From contig NZ_QZXA01000006.1 in the NCBI RefSeq assembly GCF_003601985.1, positions 301,001 through 365,000 of the forward strand: 64,000 nt of DNA. The letters run 5' to 3'. The DNA is from Mesorhizobium jarvisii (GTDB taxonomy: Bacteria; Pseudomonadota; Alphaproteobacteria; Rhizobiales; Rhizobiaceae). Shown in pieces: positions 16,891-26,176 of the stretch. The number at the start of each line of letters is the position of its first letter. The first letter of the stretch is position 1. The notes beneath the pieces are model-generated. The model saw nothing but the letters and a program-made list of their open reading frames with translations, searched no databases and was not told the origin of the DNA. Both the position numbers and the translations under genes were made by a program.

Positions 16891-17742
16891 CTAAGCCGCC
16901 TTCTTCCACCCATTCCTGATATGCTTATACCCGTCGCGATAGACAGCTTCCGGGCTCTCGGAAAAATCGCGCCAAACCTTGGTCGCCGCAGCCAGGTCCT
17001 TCAGCGACCGCCCGAACGCCTCGATTGTCAGCCAGTCGTCATAGCCGCTCTTGCGGATCGCCGCGAACGTCTCTTTCCACGGGATGTTGCCGCGCCCCGG
17101 CACGCCGCGATCGTTTTCCGATATGTGGATATGCACGACATTCCGGCGATGCTTCGTATAGGCGCCAATCGGGTCGGCCTCCTCGATATTGGCATGAAAG
17201 GTGTCGTACATCGCCTTGATGTGCGGACGGCCGACGGCATCGATGTGCTCCGAGAGGTCCGCCATCGTGTTGAAAAGATAACATTCGAAGCGGTTCAGCG
17301 CCTCCAGCCCGATGGTGACGTTGCGCGTGCCGGCATGGTCGCCGATGGCGCGCTGCGAGGCGATGGAACGGTTCTTCTCGGCGGGGGTCGGCCCGCTGCC
17401 GGAAAAGGCGCCGAGCGTCGAATGCAGCGGCCCGCTGAGCGTTCTGGCGCCAAGCGCATCGGCGCAATCAACAGCCCATTTCATGTAAGCGATACCGGCC
17501 TTGCGCGTTGCCGCATCGGCCGAGATCAGGTTCATCGAGGGATCGCCCATCGCCGAGACCGCGGTCCGCTCCAGCCCGATGCGATCGAGCAGGTCGCCGA
17601 GCTTTTTATAATCGTCCGGCATGCCGGCGAAGATCGGTATCTCAACACCGTCGAAGCCCGTCGCCTTGATGTCGCGAAGCAGAGGCTCATGCTTCTTCGA
17701 CACCGCCGTCGTCCACAAGAACATGCACATGCCGATTTTCAT
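16891..17742 (-). CDS. TIM-barrel sugar (phosphate) isomerase/epimerase
   Basis: 283 aa, AP-endonuclease-2-like TIM barrel, related to ketose 3-epimerases (tagatose/psicose 3-epimerase). Likely metal ligands are in GLEALNRFECYLFNT (Glu), MYDTFHANIEE (Asp), VHIHISENDRG (His) and LTIEAF (Glu). The loop DRGVPGRGNIPW is typical of that group. Last gene of the minus-strand arm after the Gfo/Idh dehydrogenase. Probably interconverts a free keto sugar made by that enzyme. Substrate not known. Confidence 0.8.
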   Translation of the reverse strand: MKIGMCMFLWTTAVSKKHEPLLRDIKATGFDGVEIPIFAGMPDDYKKLGDLLDRIGLERTAVSAMGDPSMNLISADAATRKAGIAYMKWAVDCADALGARTLSGPLHSTLGAFSGSGPTPAEKNRSIASQRAIGDHAGTRNVTIGLEALNRFECYLFNTMADLSEHIDAVGRPHIKAMYDTFHANIEEADPIGAYTKHRRNVVHIHISENDRGVPGRGNIPWKETFAAIRKSGYDDWLTIEAFGRSLKDLAAATKVWRDFSESPEAVYRDGYKHIRNGWKKAA

Positions 17743-17784
17743 CGACGCCCTCCCCCCGTTTAATCCCCCCGGATCATTTTTGTT

Positions 17785-18972
17785 TTAGAGCTTGGTCCAC
17801 GCGCCATTCTTCTTCGACGATTTCACACAGGCCTCGATGAAGGCCATGCCTTCGACGCCGTCCTGGATGGTCGGGAAGACGACATCCTTTGCCGGCTTGC
17901 CACCCTTCTTGCGCGCAGCGCGGATGGCGCGCGCCGCCTCCTGATAGATGTTGGCGAAGCCTTCGAGATAGCCCTCCGGATGGCCTGACGGCACGCGGCT
18001 GACACGGCCCGCCACCGGCAGCGCGCCGGCGCCGTTGCGGGTGATCAACTGCTTGGCCTGGCCGAATGGGGTGTACCAGAGATAGTTGGGATCGGCCTGC
18101 ACCCATTCCAGCCCACCCTTCGAGCCATAGATGCGCAGCTTCAGCCCGTTCTCATGGCCGGGCGCCACCTGGCTCGCCCAGATCATGCCCTTGGCAGGAT
18201 GCGTCTTGCCGGTGGGCTTGAAGCGCAGCATGACGTTGACATTGTCGTCGAGCAGCCGCCCCGGCACGAAGGCATCGAGATCGGCCGACAGCGAATCCAG
18301 CTCTAGCCCGGAGACGAAGCGGGCAAGATTGTAGGCATGGGTGCCGATGTCGCCCAGCGCACCGCCGGCGCCCGCCTGCTTGGGGTCGCCGCGCCATGAT
18401 GCCTGCTTCTGGCCGGTGGCGGCGAGGTCCTCGGTCAGCCAGTCCTGCGGATATTCCGACTGCACGATGCGGATGTCGCCGAGCACGCCCTTGGCCACCA
18501 TTTCGCGCGCCTGCCGCACCATCGGATAGGCGGTGTAATTGTGGGTGAGCACGAACACCTTGCCGGTCTTCTCGACGATCGCCGCGAGCTTTTTTGCCTC
18601 GGCCAGTGTCGTCGCCAGCGGCTTGTCGCAGATCACGTGGATGCCGGCCTCGAGAAACGCCTTGGCTGCCGGCACATGGACATTGTTGGGCGTCACGATG
18701 GCCACCGCCTCGATGCCGTCGGGGCGCTTGGCCTCGGCCTTGGCCATCTCGGCATAGGAAGCGTAGCTGCGATCCGGATCGAGCCCGAGTTCGGCGGCCG
18801 AAGCCTTGGCGCGCTCGGGGTTCGCCGACAGCGCACCAGCCACCAGCACGAATTCATTGTCCAGGCGCGCCGCTATGCGGTGCACCGCGCCGATGAAGGC
18901 GCCTTGCCCGCCGCCGACCATGCCATAGCGGATCGGGCCGCCTCCCGTTTCCGATTTCGATGCGCCGACCAT
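17785..18972 (-). CDS. Gfo/Idh/MocA-family sugar dehydrogenase
   Basis: 395 aa. The Rossmann domain starts IRYGMVGGGQGAFIGAVHR, followed by VTPNNVHVPAAKAFLEAGIHVICDKPLA, where EKP is replaced by DKP but the catalytic lysine is present. The second domain has GGALGDIGTHAYNLARF, containing the usual Asp and His of the active site. The family oxidises sugars or inositols with NAD(P). It sits between two TIM-barrel epimerases on the same strand, a pairing common in keto-sugar pathways. Confidence 0.85.
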   Translation of the reverse strand: MVGASKSETGGGPIRYGMVGGGQGAFIGAVHRIAARLDNEFVLVAGALSANPERAKASAAELGLDPDRSYASYAEMAKAEAKRPDGIEAVAIVTPNNVHVPAAKAFLEAGIHVICDKPLATTLAEAKKLAAIVEKTGKVFVLTHNYTAYPMVRQAREMVAKGVLGDIRIVQSEYPQDWLTEDLAATGQKQASWRGDPKQAGAGGALGDIGTHAYNLARFVSGLELDSLSADLDAFVPGRLLDDNVNVMLRFKPTGKTHPAKGMIWASQVAPGHENGLKLRIYGSKGGLEWVQADPNYLWYTPFGQAKQLITRNGAGALPVAGRVSRVPSGHPEGYLEGFANIYQEAARAIRAARKKGGKPAKDVVFPTIQDGVEGMAFIEACVKSSKKNGAWTKL

Positions 18973-19026
18973 GTTTTGTCCCTCGTGTCTTGGATACTTC
19001 TCCCCTCCGGGGAAGGGAAAGCCGTG

Positions 19027-20088
19027 TCAGATTCCCATCATCGCGCGCAGCACTTTCTTGTCCGTAGCGCCACCGGCGAAGTCGTCGAATGCCTTCTCCG
19101 TCACGCGGATGATGTGGTGCTGGATGAAAGGCGCCCCTTCGGCAGCTCCATCCTCGGGGTGCTTCAGGCAGCACTCCCATTCCAGCACCGCCCAGGAATC
19201 ATAATTGTACTGCGTCAACTTGGAGAAGATGCCGCCGAAATCCACCTGCCCGTCGCCGAGCGAGCGGAAGCGTCCTGCGCGGTTGGTCCAGCTCTGATAG
19301 CCGGAATAGACGCCTTGCCGGCCGGTCGGGTTGAACTCGGCATCCTTGACGTGGAAGGCCTTGATGCGCTCGTGGTAGATGTCGATGAATTCGAGATAGT
19401 CGAGTTGCTGCAGCAGGAAGTGCGACGGGTCGTAGTTGATGTTGCAGCGCTTGTGGCCACCGACCGCCTCGAGGAACATCTCGAAGGTGGCGCCGTCGAA
19501 CACGTCCTCGCCGGGATGGATTTCGTAGCCGACATCGACACCATTGTCCTCATAGACGTCGAGGATCGGCTTCCAGCGCTTGCCGAGTTCGGCGAAGGCC
19601 TCCTCGATCAGACCGGCCGGCCGCTGCGGCCAGGGGTAGAGGTAGGGGAAGGCCAGCGCACCGGAGAAGGACACCGAAGCCTTGAGGCCGAGATTCTTCG
19701 AGGCCTTGGCGCCGAACTTCATCTGTTCGACCGCCCATTTCTGCCGCGCCTTGGGATTGTTGTGGACCGAGGCCGGCGCGAAGCCGTCGAACTGCGCGTC
19801 ATAGGCCGGATGCACCGCCACCAACTGACCCTGCAGATGCGTCGACAGTTCGGTGATCTCGACGCCGGCATCGGCGCAAATGCCCTTCACCTCGTCGCAA
19901 TAGGTCTTGGAAGACGCCGCTTTCTCGAGATCGAACAGGCGCGCGTCCCAGGTCGGGATCTGCACGCCCTTATAGCCGAGACCGGCGGCCCATTTGGTGA
20001 TCGCGGCCAGCGAATTGAATGGCGCTGCGTCACCCGCGAACTGCGCCAGAAACAGTCCAGGGCCCTTCATTGTCGTCGGCATCGGCAT
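19027..20088 (-). CDS. TIM-barrel sugar isomerase/epimerase
   Basis: 353 aa, xylose-isomerase-like TIM barrel of the larger type that accompanies Gfo/Idh dehydrogenases. Probable metal ligands are in VGYEIHPGED (Glu), INYDPSHFLLQQ (Asp/His), KAFHVKDAEF (His) and AVLEWECC (Glu). Its start is preceded by GAGGGAGGA on the minus strand. First gene of the minus arm, 99 bases from a TGGT-N3-ACCA operator. A short TCCCC/GGGGA hairpin lies in the 54-base gap to the next gene. Confidence 0.82.
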   Translation of the reverse strand: MPMPTTMKGPGLFLAQFAGDAAPFNSLAAITKWAAGLGYKGVQIPTWDARLFDLEKAASSKTYCDEVKGICADAGVEITELSTHLQGQLVAVHPAYDAQFDGFAPASVHNNPKARQKWAVEQMKFGAKASKNLGLKASVSFSGALAFPYLYPWPQRPAGLIEEAFAELGKRWKPILDVYEDNGVDVGYEIHPGEDVFDGATFEMFLEAVGGHKRCNINYDPSHFLLQQLDYLEFIDIYHERIKAFHVKDAEFNPTGRQGVYSGYQSWTNRAGRFRSLGDGQVDFGGIFSKLTQYNYDSWAVLEWECCLKHPEDGAAEGAPFIQHHIIRVTEKAFDDFAGGATDKKVLRAMMGI

Positions 20089-20186
20089 CCTCCCTCATTG
20101 TGTCGCGACCAAGCATAGCGCCGATTGGAAGCAGGGCCAGCCATTTTGGTCTTTTTGCAGCGGGCGCTTTGCAGGCACTGCCATTC

Positions 20187-20213
20187 TGGTATTACCAAAT
20201 AGGGGAATTTGGT
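20187..20213. promoter_or_regulatory. FadR-type operator for the minus-strand catabolic arm
   Basis: TGGTATTACCA (20187-20197) is a perfect dyad of TGGT-N3-ACCA form, flanked by TTC. An overlapping second dyad is ACCAAAT (20194-20200) with ATTTGGT (20207-20213). The site is about 100 bases before the epimerase start at 20088. The identical 11-mer recurs at 39331. The rest of this 396-base divergent region (20089-20484) is AT-rich promoter DNA with no gene seen. Confidence 0.7.
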
Positions 20214-20366
20214 CAAGCCTGGCAATGCATCGATCGAGATCTGCAAATGTCCAAAGCATCGGCATATATCACAATATAATCAACGGAATAATTCGCACAG
20301 CAAGTTGCGCATCCGCGCTTCTTGCCGTTCCAGGCAATTTGCTGTAGACCTCACTTCAGGCCCAAT

Positions 20367-20377
20367 TGGTCGAACCA
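20367..20377. promoter_or_regulatory. FadR-type operator for the plus-strand catabolic arm
   Basis: TGGTCGAACCA, perfect dyad around CGA, ending 108 bases before the start at 20485. The identical 11-mer is found at 39507-39517. Its position mirrors the site at 20187, giving each divergent promoter its own copy. Confidence 0.7.
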
Positions 20378-20484
20378 GTTTGCAGGAAAAAGGCTGGGGA
20401 TGCCTTGGGGAGGAACCCTTGCGCCGTCTTTCGGCGGTGCATGTCGAAGGCAAACGATACGGACGAATTTGGGAAGGACAGACC

Positions 20485-21372
20485 ATGCATCTTTCGACGC
20501 ACAACTGGATGCGGGCGGAACCATTGGAGACGACGCTCAAGCGCATCAAGAAGTTCGGCTATGAGTCGATCGAGATTTCCGGCGAGCCCGAGCAGTACAA
20601 GACCAAGGAGACGCGGGCGCTGTTGAAGGAGCATGGCATTCGCTGCTGGGGCGCGGTGACCCTGATGCTGGGCGAACGCAACCTTGCCGCCAAGAACCAG
20701 GGTCAGCGCGAGCGCTCGGTGCAGTACGTCAAGGACGTGCTGACCATGGTCAGCGAGCTCGATGGCGAGATCATCACGCTCGTCCCCGCGACGGTCGGCA
20801 AGGTCGTGCCGGACGGCACCGAGGAAGAGGAATGGAAATGGGTGGTCGACGCGACCCGCGAATGCTTCACCCATGCCAAGAAGGTCGGCGTCAAGATCGC
20901 CGTCGAGCCGCTCAACCGCTTCGAGACCTACCTGTTCAATCGCGGCGCCCAGGCGCTGGCGCTGGCCGACGCGGTCAGCCCCGAATGCGGCGTCTGCCTC
21001 GACGCCTACCACATCCATATGGAGGAATTTAACGTCTACGACGCCATCCGTCAGGTCGGAAAGCGCCTGTTCGACTTCCACGTCGCCGACAACAACCGCT
21101 TCGCAGCCGGCCTCGGCCAGATCGACTGGCCGAAGATCGTCGCCACCTTGAAGGAGGTCGGCTACGACGGCGCGCTGACCAACGAATTCGTCGCCCCGGT
21201 CGACCGCACGCCGGCGGCACCCTATCCCGAAATGGTCGAGCGCCACCCGGTCGATATCTCGCCTGAGCAGCTGAAGTTCATCCAGGACCACGGCTCCAGC
21301 GTGCTGACCGAGAAATTCTACACCGACCAGATGCGCATCACCGCCGAAACGCTGCTGCCGCTGATCAAGTAG
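20485..21372 (+). CDS. TIM-barrel sugar isomerase/epimerase (third in cluster)
   Basis: 295 aa. I took the ATG at 20485, which follows GGAAGGACAG, rather than an upstream in-frame extension. It begins MHLSTHNWMRAEPLETTLKR. Metal-binding candidates are in IAVEPLNRFETYLFN (Glu), CLDAYHIHMEE (Asp), DFHVADNNR (His) and ALTNEFV (Glu), the ketose 3-epimerase pattern. First gene of the plus arm, ahead of the enolase-superfamily enzyme. Its substrate is presumably an intermediate of the same pathway. Confidence 0.82.
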   Translation: MHLSTHNWMRAEPLETTLKRIKKFGYESIEISGEPEQYKTKETRALLKEHGIRCWGAVTLMLGERNLAAKNQGQRERSVQYVKDVLTMVSELDGEIITLVPATVGKVVPDGTEEEEWKWVVDATRECFTHAKKVGVKIAVEPLNRFETYLFNRGAQALALADAVSPECGVCLDAYHIHMEEFNVYDAIRQVGKRLFDFHVADNNRFAAGLGQIDWPKIVATLKEVGYDGALTNEFVAPVDRTPAAPYPEMVERHPVDISPEQLKFIQDHGSSVLTEKFYTDQMRITAETLLPLIK

Positions 21373-21432
21373 TCGACGACTGTTGGGAAATTCGCCCTTT
21401 CGCCCTGACCGGCGGCGGGGCTGGGGAAAGAC

Positions 21433-22602
21433 ATGCGCATCAAGACCGTCCAAGCCTGGTGGGTCCGCATCCCGATCGAAGCCGCTCGGCAGCACCGCAG
21501 CGACTTCGGCCAGGTGACGACCTTCGACGCCGCCATCCTGCGCATCGAAACCGATGACGGACTGGTCGGCTGGGGCGAAGGCAAGAACGCTGCCGGCAGC
21601 GCCGGCAGCTACGGCGCCCTCGTCCACATGCTGAACCAGGAGGTCGGGCCACAGCTGATCGGCCGCGATCCGGCCGACATCGGCATCATCTGGGAAATGC
21701 TCTACAACGGCGTGCGCCACGACAGTGCCGCCCGCGCCGGCCACGCCATGCCGCAACTGGCGCGGCGCGGCATGAGCATCGCTGCCATCAGCGCCGTCGA
21801 CATCGCGCTTTGGGACATCCTGGGCAAGTCACTCGGCCAGCCGGTCTGGCGGCTGCTCGGCGGCCGCAAGATCGACCGCATGCAGGCCTATGCCTCGGGC
21901 GGCTGGGCGTCCGCCGACGCCATCGGCGAGCAGTTGAAATCCTACATCGCCCGGGGCGGCTTCAAGGCGCTGAAGATGCGGGTCGGCGCCATGGATGGCG
22001 CCGCGCACATTTCGGCGGCCCGCGTCCGCGCCGCGCGCCAGGCGCTCGGCCCCGATGTCGAGCTGATGGTCGACGCCCACGGCACCTATACGGTGGCGGA
22101 GGCCAAACGCTTCATCCACCTCGTCAACGACCTCGATCTTGCCTGGTTCGAGGAACCGGTGATCGCCGACGACAAGCCGGGCATGGCGGAAGTGCGCGCC
22201 TCCGGCGCCGTGCCGATCGCCACTGGCGAAAGCGAGGCGACGCGCTATGCCTTCCGCGACCTCGCCGTGCTCAAGGCCGCCGACATCTTCCAGCCCGATC
22301 CCGCCTTTTGCGGCGGCATCAGCGAAGCGATGAAGATCGGCACCATCGCCAGCGCCTTCAATCTGCGCTTTGCGCCGCATCTGTGGGCCGGCGCGCCCTG
22401 CTTCTTCGCCGGGCTGCATGTCTGCGCCGCCTCGCCGTCGAGTTTCACCGTCGAATATTCACTCGGCGCCAACCCGATGATCCACGATCTGATCGAAGAG
22501 ACTGTCGAAGCACAGGACGGTATGATAGCGATCCCGGAAAAGCCCGGATTGGGATTCACCGTTTCTGAGCGATTCCTGGAGGCGCACGCGCAACGCAATT
22601 GA
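21433..22602 (+). CDS. Enolase-superfamily (MR/MLE) sugar-acid dehydratase or racemase
   Basis: 389 aa, mandelate racemase/muconate lactonizing family. Metal ligands by position are D214, E240 and E266. Base candidates are K181 (in KMR) and H316 (in FAPHLWAG). That Lys/His arrangement suits acid-sugar dehydratases of the mandelate racemase subgroup, but the substrate cannot be read. In-context partners (GntR FCD regulator, 2-hydroxyacid dehydrogenase, epimerases) point to a sugar-acid catabolic route. Confidence 0.85.
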   Translation: MRIKTVQAWWVRIPIEAARQHRSDFGQVTTFDAAILRIETDDGLVGWGEGKNAAGSAGSYGALVHMLNQEVGPQLIGRDPADIGIIWEMLYNGVRHDSAARAGHAMPQLARRGMSIAAISAVDIALWDILGKSLGQPVWRLLGGRKIDRMQAYASGGWASADAIGEQLKSYIARGGFKALKMRVGAMDGAAHISAARVRAARQALGPDVELMVDAHGTYTVAEAKRFIHLVNDLDLAWFEEPVIADDKPGMAEVRASGAVPIATGESEATRYAFRDLAVLKAADIFQPDPAFCGGISEAMKIGTIASAFNLRFAPHLWAGAPCFFAGLHVCAASPSSFTVEYSLGANPMIHDLIEETVEAQDGMIAIPEKPGLGFTVSERFLEAHAQRN

Positions 22603-22604
22603 CG

Positions 22605-23324
22605 ATGAAAGAAAAGAACCTTCTCGCGGAACTCGCAGCCTATCTGTTCTCCCACTCGGACAAGGAGAGCGGCCGCACCCCATCCGAACGTGAGCTGGCG
22701 GAGCATTTCGCCGTCAGCCGCGGCCAGATCCGCGAGGCGCTGGCCATCCTCGAAGCCATGCGCATCGTCGAGCGGCGCGCCAAATCCGGCATCTACATCG
22801 ACACCAAGCAGGCGAGCGTCGAGGCGCTGGCGCTGTTCGCGCGCGCCGGCCTGCCGCTCGATCCCTTGCGGATCTACGAGACGGTCGAGTTGCGCAAGAT
22901 CCACGAGATCAAGGCCGCCGAACTTGCCTGCTCGCGAGCCACCGAGGAGAATTTCGAGCGACTGCGCGAGATCCTCAAGGCTTCCGAGGAACGCATCGCT
23001 GCCGGCGAAGGTCTGGCCAAAGAGGACCGCGAGTTCCACCTGGAGATTGTGCGCGCCACCAAGAACAGCGTCTTCCACAACATCTGCAGCGTCTACTATC
23101 TGATGGGCGAGCAGCGCCTGCCGATCTATTTCAACGATCCCGAACGCAGCGTGCGTTCGCATGCCGAGCATGTGCAGATCTACGAGGCGCTGCTGCGCCG
23201 TGACGGCAATCTCGCCCAGGCACTGATGAGCGCCCATCTGCAAGGGGCGGAGAGCTACTGGAAGGGCCTGATCGAGGGCGGCAATGCGGCTGCGCCCGCG
23301 AGCCCGGCGCTCGAAAAGGCCTGA
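22605..23324 (+). CDS. GntR-family regulator, FadR (FCD) subgroup
   Basis: 239 aa from ATG 22605; a TTG at 22599 overlapping the previous stop is an alternative, and neither has a close ribosome site. The winged helix reads RTPSERELAEHFAVSRGQIREALAILEAM. The all-helical FCD domain follows (EFHLEIVRATKNSVFHNI, then HVQIYEALLRRD, with metal-binding His residues). FadR-type proteins bind T-N-GT-N3-AC-N-A sites, and TGGT-N3-ACCA sites occur in three intergenic regions of this window, so it is the best candidate for that operator. Confidence 0.88.
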   Translation: MKEKNLLAELAAYLFSHSDKESGRTPSERELAEHFAVSRGQIREALAILEAMRIVERRAKSGIYIDTKQASVEALALFARAGLPLDPLRIYETVELRKIHEIKAAELACSRATEENFERLREILKASEERIAAGEGLAKEDREFHLEIVRATKNSVFHNICSVYYLMGEQRLPIYFNDPERSVRSHAEHVQIYEALLRRDGNLAQALMSAHLQGAESYWKGLIEGGNAAAPASPALEKA

Positions 23325-23326
23325 GC

Positions 23327-24319
23327 GTGGCCCAGACCGTGCCAAAGATCCTGTCGACCCATCCGCTGCATCCGCGCGCTTCGGCCAAGCTCGCGGGCGC
23401 CGGCCAGCTCGTCATCGCATCGGCGCTCGATCCCGCCACCTTGACCCGGGAGGCCAAGGACGCCGACATCGTCATCGTGCGTGCACCGCTGCCGCCGGCG
23501 CTGTTCGAGGGCGCCTGGAAGCTGAGGGCTGCCATCCGCCATGGCGCCGGGCTCGACATGATCCCGATGGAGGCGGCGACGGCGGCCGGCGTGCTGGTGG
23601 CCAATGTGCCGGCGGTCAATGCCCGTTCGGTGGCGGAACACGTCATGTTCACCGCACTTGCGCTGCTGCGGCAATTCCGCAGGGTCGACCGCGACCTGCG
23701 CGCCAAAGGCTGGCTCGCCGGGCGCGAGCACGCCAATTCCAACATCGAGCTTGCCGGCAAGACCATCGGCATTGTCGGCCTCGGCGCCGTCGGGCAAGCC
23801 GTCGGCCATATCGCCGCGCACGGTTTCGACCTGAAGGTGGTGGCAACGACGCGCAGCATGCAGCCGGCGCCCGAGAAAGTCGGCTTCCTGTCGATCGACG
23901 CGCTGGTCGAACAGAGCGACATCGTCGTGCTCTGCTGTCCGCTGACGCCGGAGACGCGCGGCCTGATCAGCCGCGAGCGCATCGCCCGCATGAAACCCAA
24001 TGCGCTCTTGATCAACGTTTCGCGTGGGCCGGTCGTCGATGACGACGCCCTGATCGAGGCCTTGCGGGAACGCCGCATCGGCGGTGCGGCACTCGATGTG
24101 TTTTCGACGCAGCCGCTGCCGTCCAATCATCCCTATTTCGGCTTCGACAACGTCATCATCACCCCGCATATGGCAGGCATTACCGAGGAATCGATGATGC
24201 GCATGGGCATCGGCGCGGCGGGCGAAGCCTTGCTGGTGCTGGACGGCAAGCTGCCGGTCAATCTGCGCAATCCGGAAGCGGTCGATCACTACCGGCGGCG
24301 CTTTCCGCTCGACCTATAG
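23327..24319 (+). CDS. D-2-hydroxyacid dehydrogenase family protein
   Basis: 330 aa, GTG start at 23327 two bases after the regulator gene. The NAD site is GLGAVGQAVGHIAAHG. The active-site Arg is in LINVSRGPVVDDDAL and the His in ITPHMAGIT. The position usually holding the catalytic Glu (DVFxxEP) reads DVFSTQPLP, so Gln replaces Glu. The protein may be a subfamily with altered chemistry or a reductase acting on a keto acid made by the MR/MLE enzyme. Confidence 0.85.
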   Translation: MAQTVPKILSTHPLHPRASAKLAGAGQLVIASALDPATLTREAKDADIVIVRAPLPPALFEGAWKLRAAIRHGAGLDMIPMEAATAAGVLVANVPAVNARSVAEHVMFTALALLRQFRRVDRDLRAKGWLAGREHANSNIELAGKTIGIVGLGAVGQAVGHIAAHGFDLKVVATTRSMQPAPEKVGFLSIDALVEQSDIVVLCCPLTPETRGLISRERIARMKPNALLINVSRGPVVDDDALIEALRERRIGGAALDVFSTQPLPSNHPYFGFDNVIITPHMAGITEESMMRMGIGAAGEALLVLDGKLPVNLRNPEAVDHYRRRFPLDL

Positions 24320-24359
24320 CAATCGCTGTTTCGCCCCAATTTTCCGCGACGTTGCAGCC

Positions 24360-24749
24360 ATGTCCAGTCTTCGCCTCGCATTTCTGATTGCCGCAGCCTC
24401 GTCCATCTTCGCCCTGCCGGCATTCGCGGCAGCCGAAAGCAGCTATGTCTATTGCGACAATGGGCTGCGCTGCCTCAAGGCGCCCTGCCCGTCGAACAGC
24501 GCTCTCGACCTTGCCACAGGCAAGATCATCAAGGGTGTATCGATCGACGCCAGCGGATTACCGCAGGCCGACAAGGCGATAACGGATCAGTCCGACGTGC
24601 TCTACTCGGGGAGGATCGTCGTCAGGGGCTCGATCGAGCAGCGTACCCAGACCATCACCGGCAAGGATTACAGTCTGCCCTGGCTGGTCGCAACACGCAT
24701 CGTGCGCACCGCCCAGGACAGCGAACGCAAGCACTGTTCCTCGCGCTGA
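24360..24749 (+). CDS. Small secreted protein of unknown function
   Basis: 129 aa. A signal peptide is clear (hydrophobic residues 6-20, cleavage after AFA near residue 23). The mature ~106 residues hold five cysteines, clustered as YCDNGLRCLKAPCPSN near the start with one at the end (KHCSSR), which suggests disulfides. I recognise no family. It follows the dehydrogenase by 40 bases but has no obvious link to it. Confidence 0.65.
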   Translation: MSSLRLAFLIAAASSIFALPAFAAAESSYVYCDNGLRCLKAPCPSNSALDLATGKIIKGVSIDASGLPQADKAITDQSDVLYSGRIVVRGSIEQRTQTITGKDYSLPWLVATRIVRTAQDSERKHCSSR

Positions 24750-24764
24750 TCGGCCAATTGCCGG

Positions 24765-26060
24765 TCAGCCGCCCAGCAGCCGCTCCGTTTCGGCGGCTAT
24801 CCGCAGCAGATGCCGGTCGCGGCCGTTGCGCGCGACCAGCATCAGTCCGGCCGGTAGCGCCATGTCGGGCATCGGCAGCGAGATCGCACAGAGGTCGAAC
24901 TGGTTGGCCACCTGCGTGTTGCGCAGCAGCAGGCCTTCCACGCGGTCCCGCAGTTCGGCATCCTCGGCCATGGAAACGATAGTCAGCGCCATCACCGGCG
25001 TGGTCGGCAGGGCCAGCACATCGACCGATGCCAGCCGCTCGTCCATGGCGGCAATGAGAGCGCTGCGGCGGCGCAGGACCCTGATATAGACGGGCGCCGG
25101 CAGCATCGCCGCCCGCGACAAAGGTCCGCTGACATGCGGGTCGACCGGTACCGATGCACCTTTCGCCAGCCAGTCGGCATGCACTTCGGCCCCTTCCATG
25201 GCAGCGATCGAGCCACGCTTGGTGGCGGTCCTGAACTCCGCGATCAGGTCGTCGATCACCAGATCGGCCATGCGCGCGCCCGCCTTTTCTATCTTGCCGA
25301 GACAATGCTCGAACGCCCCGGCAACTTCACCTTCCGTGTCGCCAAAAAGAACACCGCGCGGCACACCGACGCGAAGTCCCGCGAGCGATATGGCCGCCAG
25401 TTCGGTCGGCACCTCGCCGGCCATCACCGCGTCTGTGGCGGCACATTGCGCAACGGTTCGGGCAAGCGGCCCGATCGAGTCCAAGGTGCCAGACAGCGGA
25501 AAGGCGCCGGTCAGCGGCACCCGCCGCGCTGTCGGCTTGAAACCAACGACACCATTGAGCGCCGCCGGAATGCGGATGGAGCCGCCGGTATCGGATCCGA
25601 TGGAGATATCGCTCGTCCCCTCGCCGATGGAAACGCCGGCGCCGGAGGACGAACCACCAGGAATTAGGCTGGCATCGACGGCATTGCCTGGCGTGCCGTA
25701 GTGCATGTTGTCGCCGATCGCCGTGAAGGCGAATTCGGTCATGTTGGTCTTGCCGATGAGGACCGCACCGGCTTGCCGAAGCCGGCTGACGATGGCGGCG
25801 TCGCGCGCGGCGGGCGTAGCGGTCTTTCGCATCAGCGAGCCGGCCGTGGTTGGTTCACCGGCAACGTCGAACAGATCCTTGATCGAGACGATGACGCCGT
25901 CGAGCGGTCCGAGCGTCACGCCGGCTCGGCCGCGGGCGTCGCTGGCATCAGCCGCCGCCCGCGCGGCCTCGATATAGAGCTTGGTAAAGACCTTTTCGTC
26001 GGCCGCACGATTGGCAAGACGTGACAGGATGATTTCGAGACGGTCGCGGATGGATTGCAT
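24765..26060 (-). CDS. Amidase-signature hydrolase
   Basis: 431 aa. The Ser-cisSer-Lys triad of the amidase signature family is visible: K61 in VIVSIKDLFD, the serines of PGGSSSGAG (about 137-138) and S161 in SDTGGSIRIP. It would hydrolyse an amide such as a carboxamide or N-acyl compound in the cytoplasm. Slightly short for the family but with both ends intact. Convergent with the secreted protein gene; no clear operon partners. Confidence 0.85.
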   Translation of the reverse strand: MQSIRDRLEIILSRLANRAADEKVFTKLYIEAARAAADASDARGRAGVTLGPLDGVIVSIKDLFDVAGEPTTAGSLMRKTATPAARDAAIVSRLRQAGAVLIGKTNMTEFAFTAIGDNMHYGTPGNAVDASLIPGGSSSGAGVSIGEGTSDISIGSDTGGSIRIPAALNGVVGFKPTARRVPLTGAFPLSGTLDSIGPLARTVAQCAATDAVMAGEVPTELAAISLAGLRVGVPRGVLFGDTEGEVAGAFEHCLGKIEKAGARMADLVIDDLIAEFRTATKRGSIAAMEGAEVHADWLAKGASVPVDPHVSGPLSRAAMLPAPVYIRVLRRRSALIAAMDERLASVDVLALPTTPVMALTIVSMAEDAELRDRVEGLLLRNTQVANQFDLCAISLPMPDMALPAGLMLVARNGRDRHLLRIAAETERLLGG

Positions 26061-26176
26061 GTCGATGTCGGACTCCGCCAGGATGCAACGTCTTTAAGGC
26101 AGGCAGCCGGTTGGGCCTGCGAAAGGGATAACCCGGCCAGCGTGCCTTTGCACCTGTCAGCGATAGGAAGATACTG

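Noticed and set aside
16891..17742. Naming it as the characterised M. loti L-ribulose 3-epimerase
   Set aside because: The sequence as I recall it differs; only the general ketose 3-epimerase pattern fits.
18541..20118. 525-codon plus-strand frame
   Set aside because: Antisense to the Gfo/Idh and epimerase genes; no recognisable domain.
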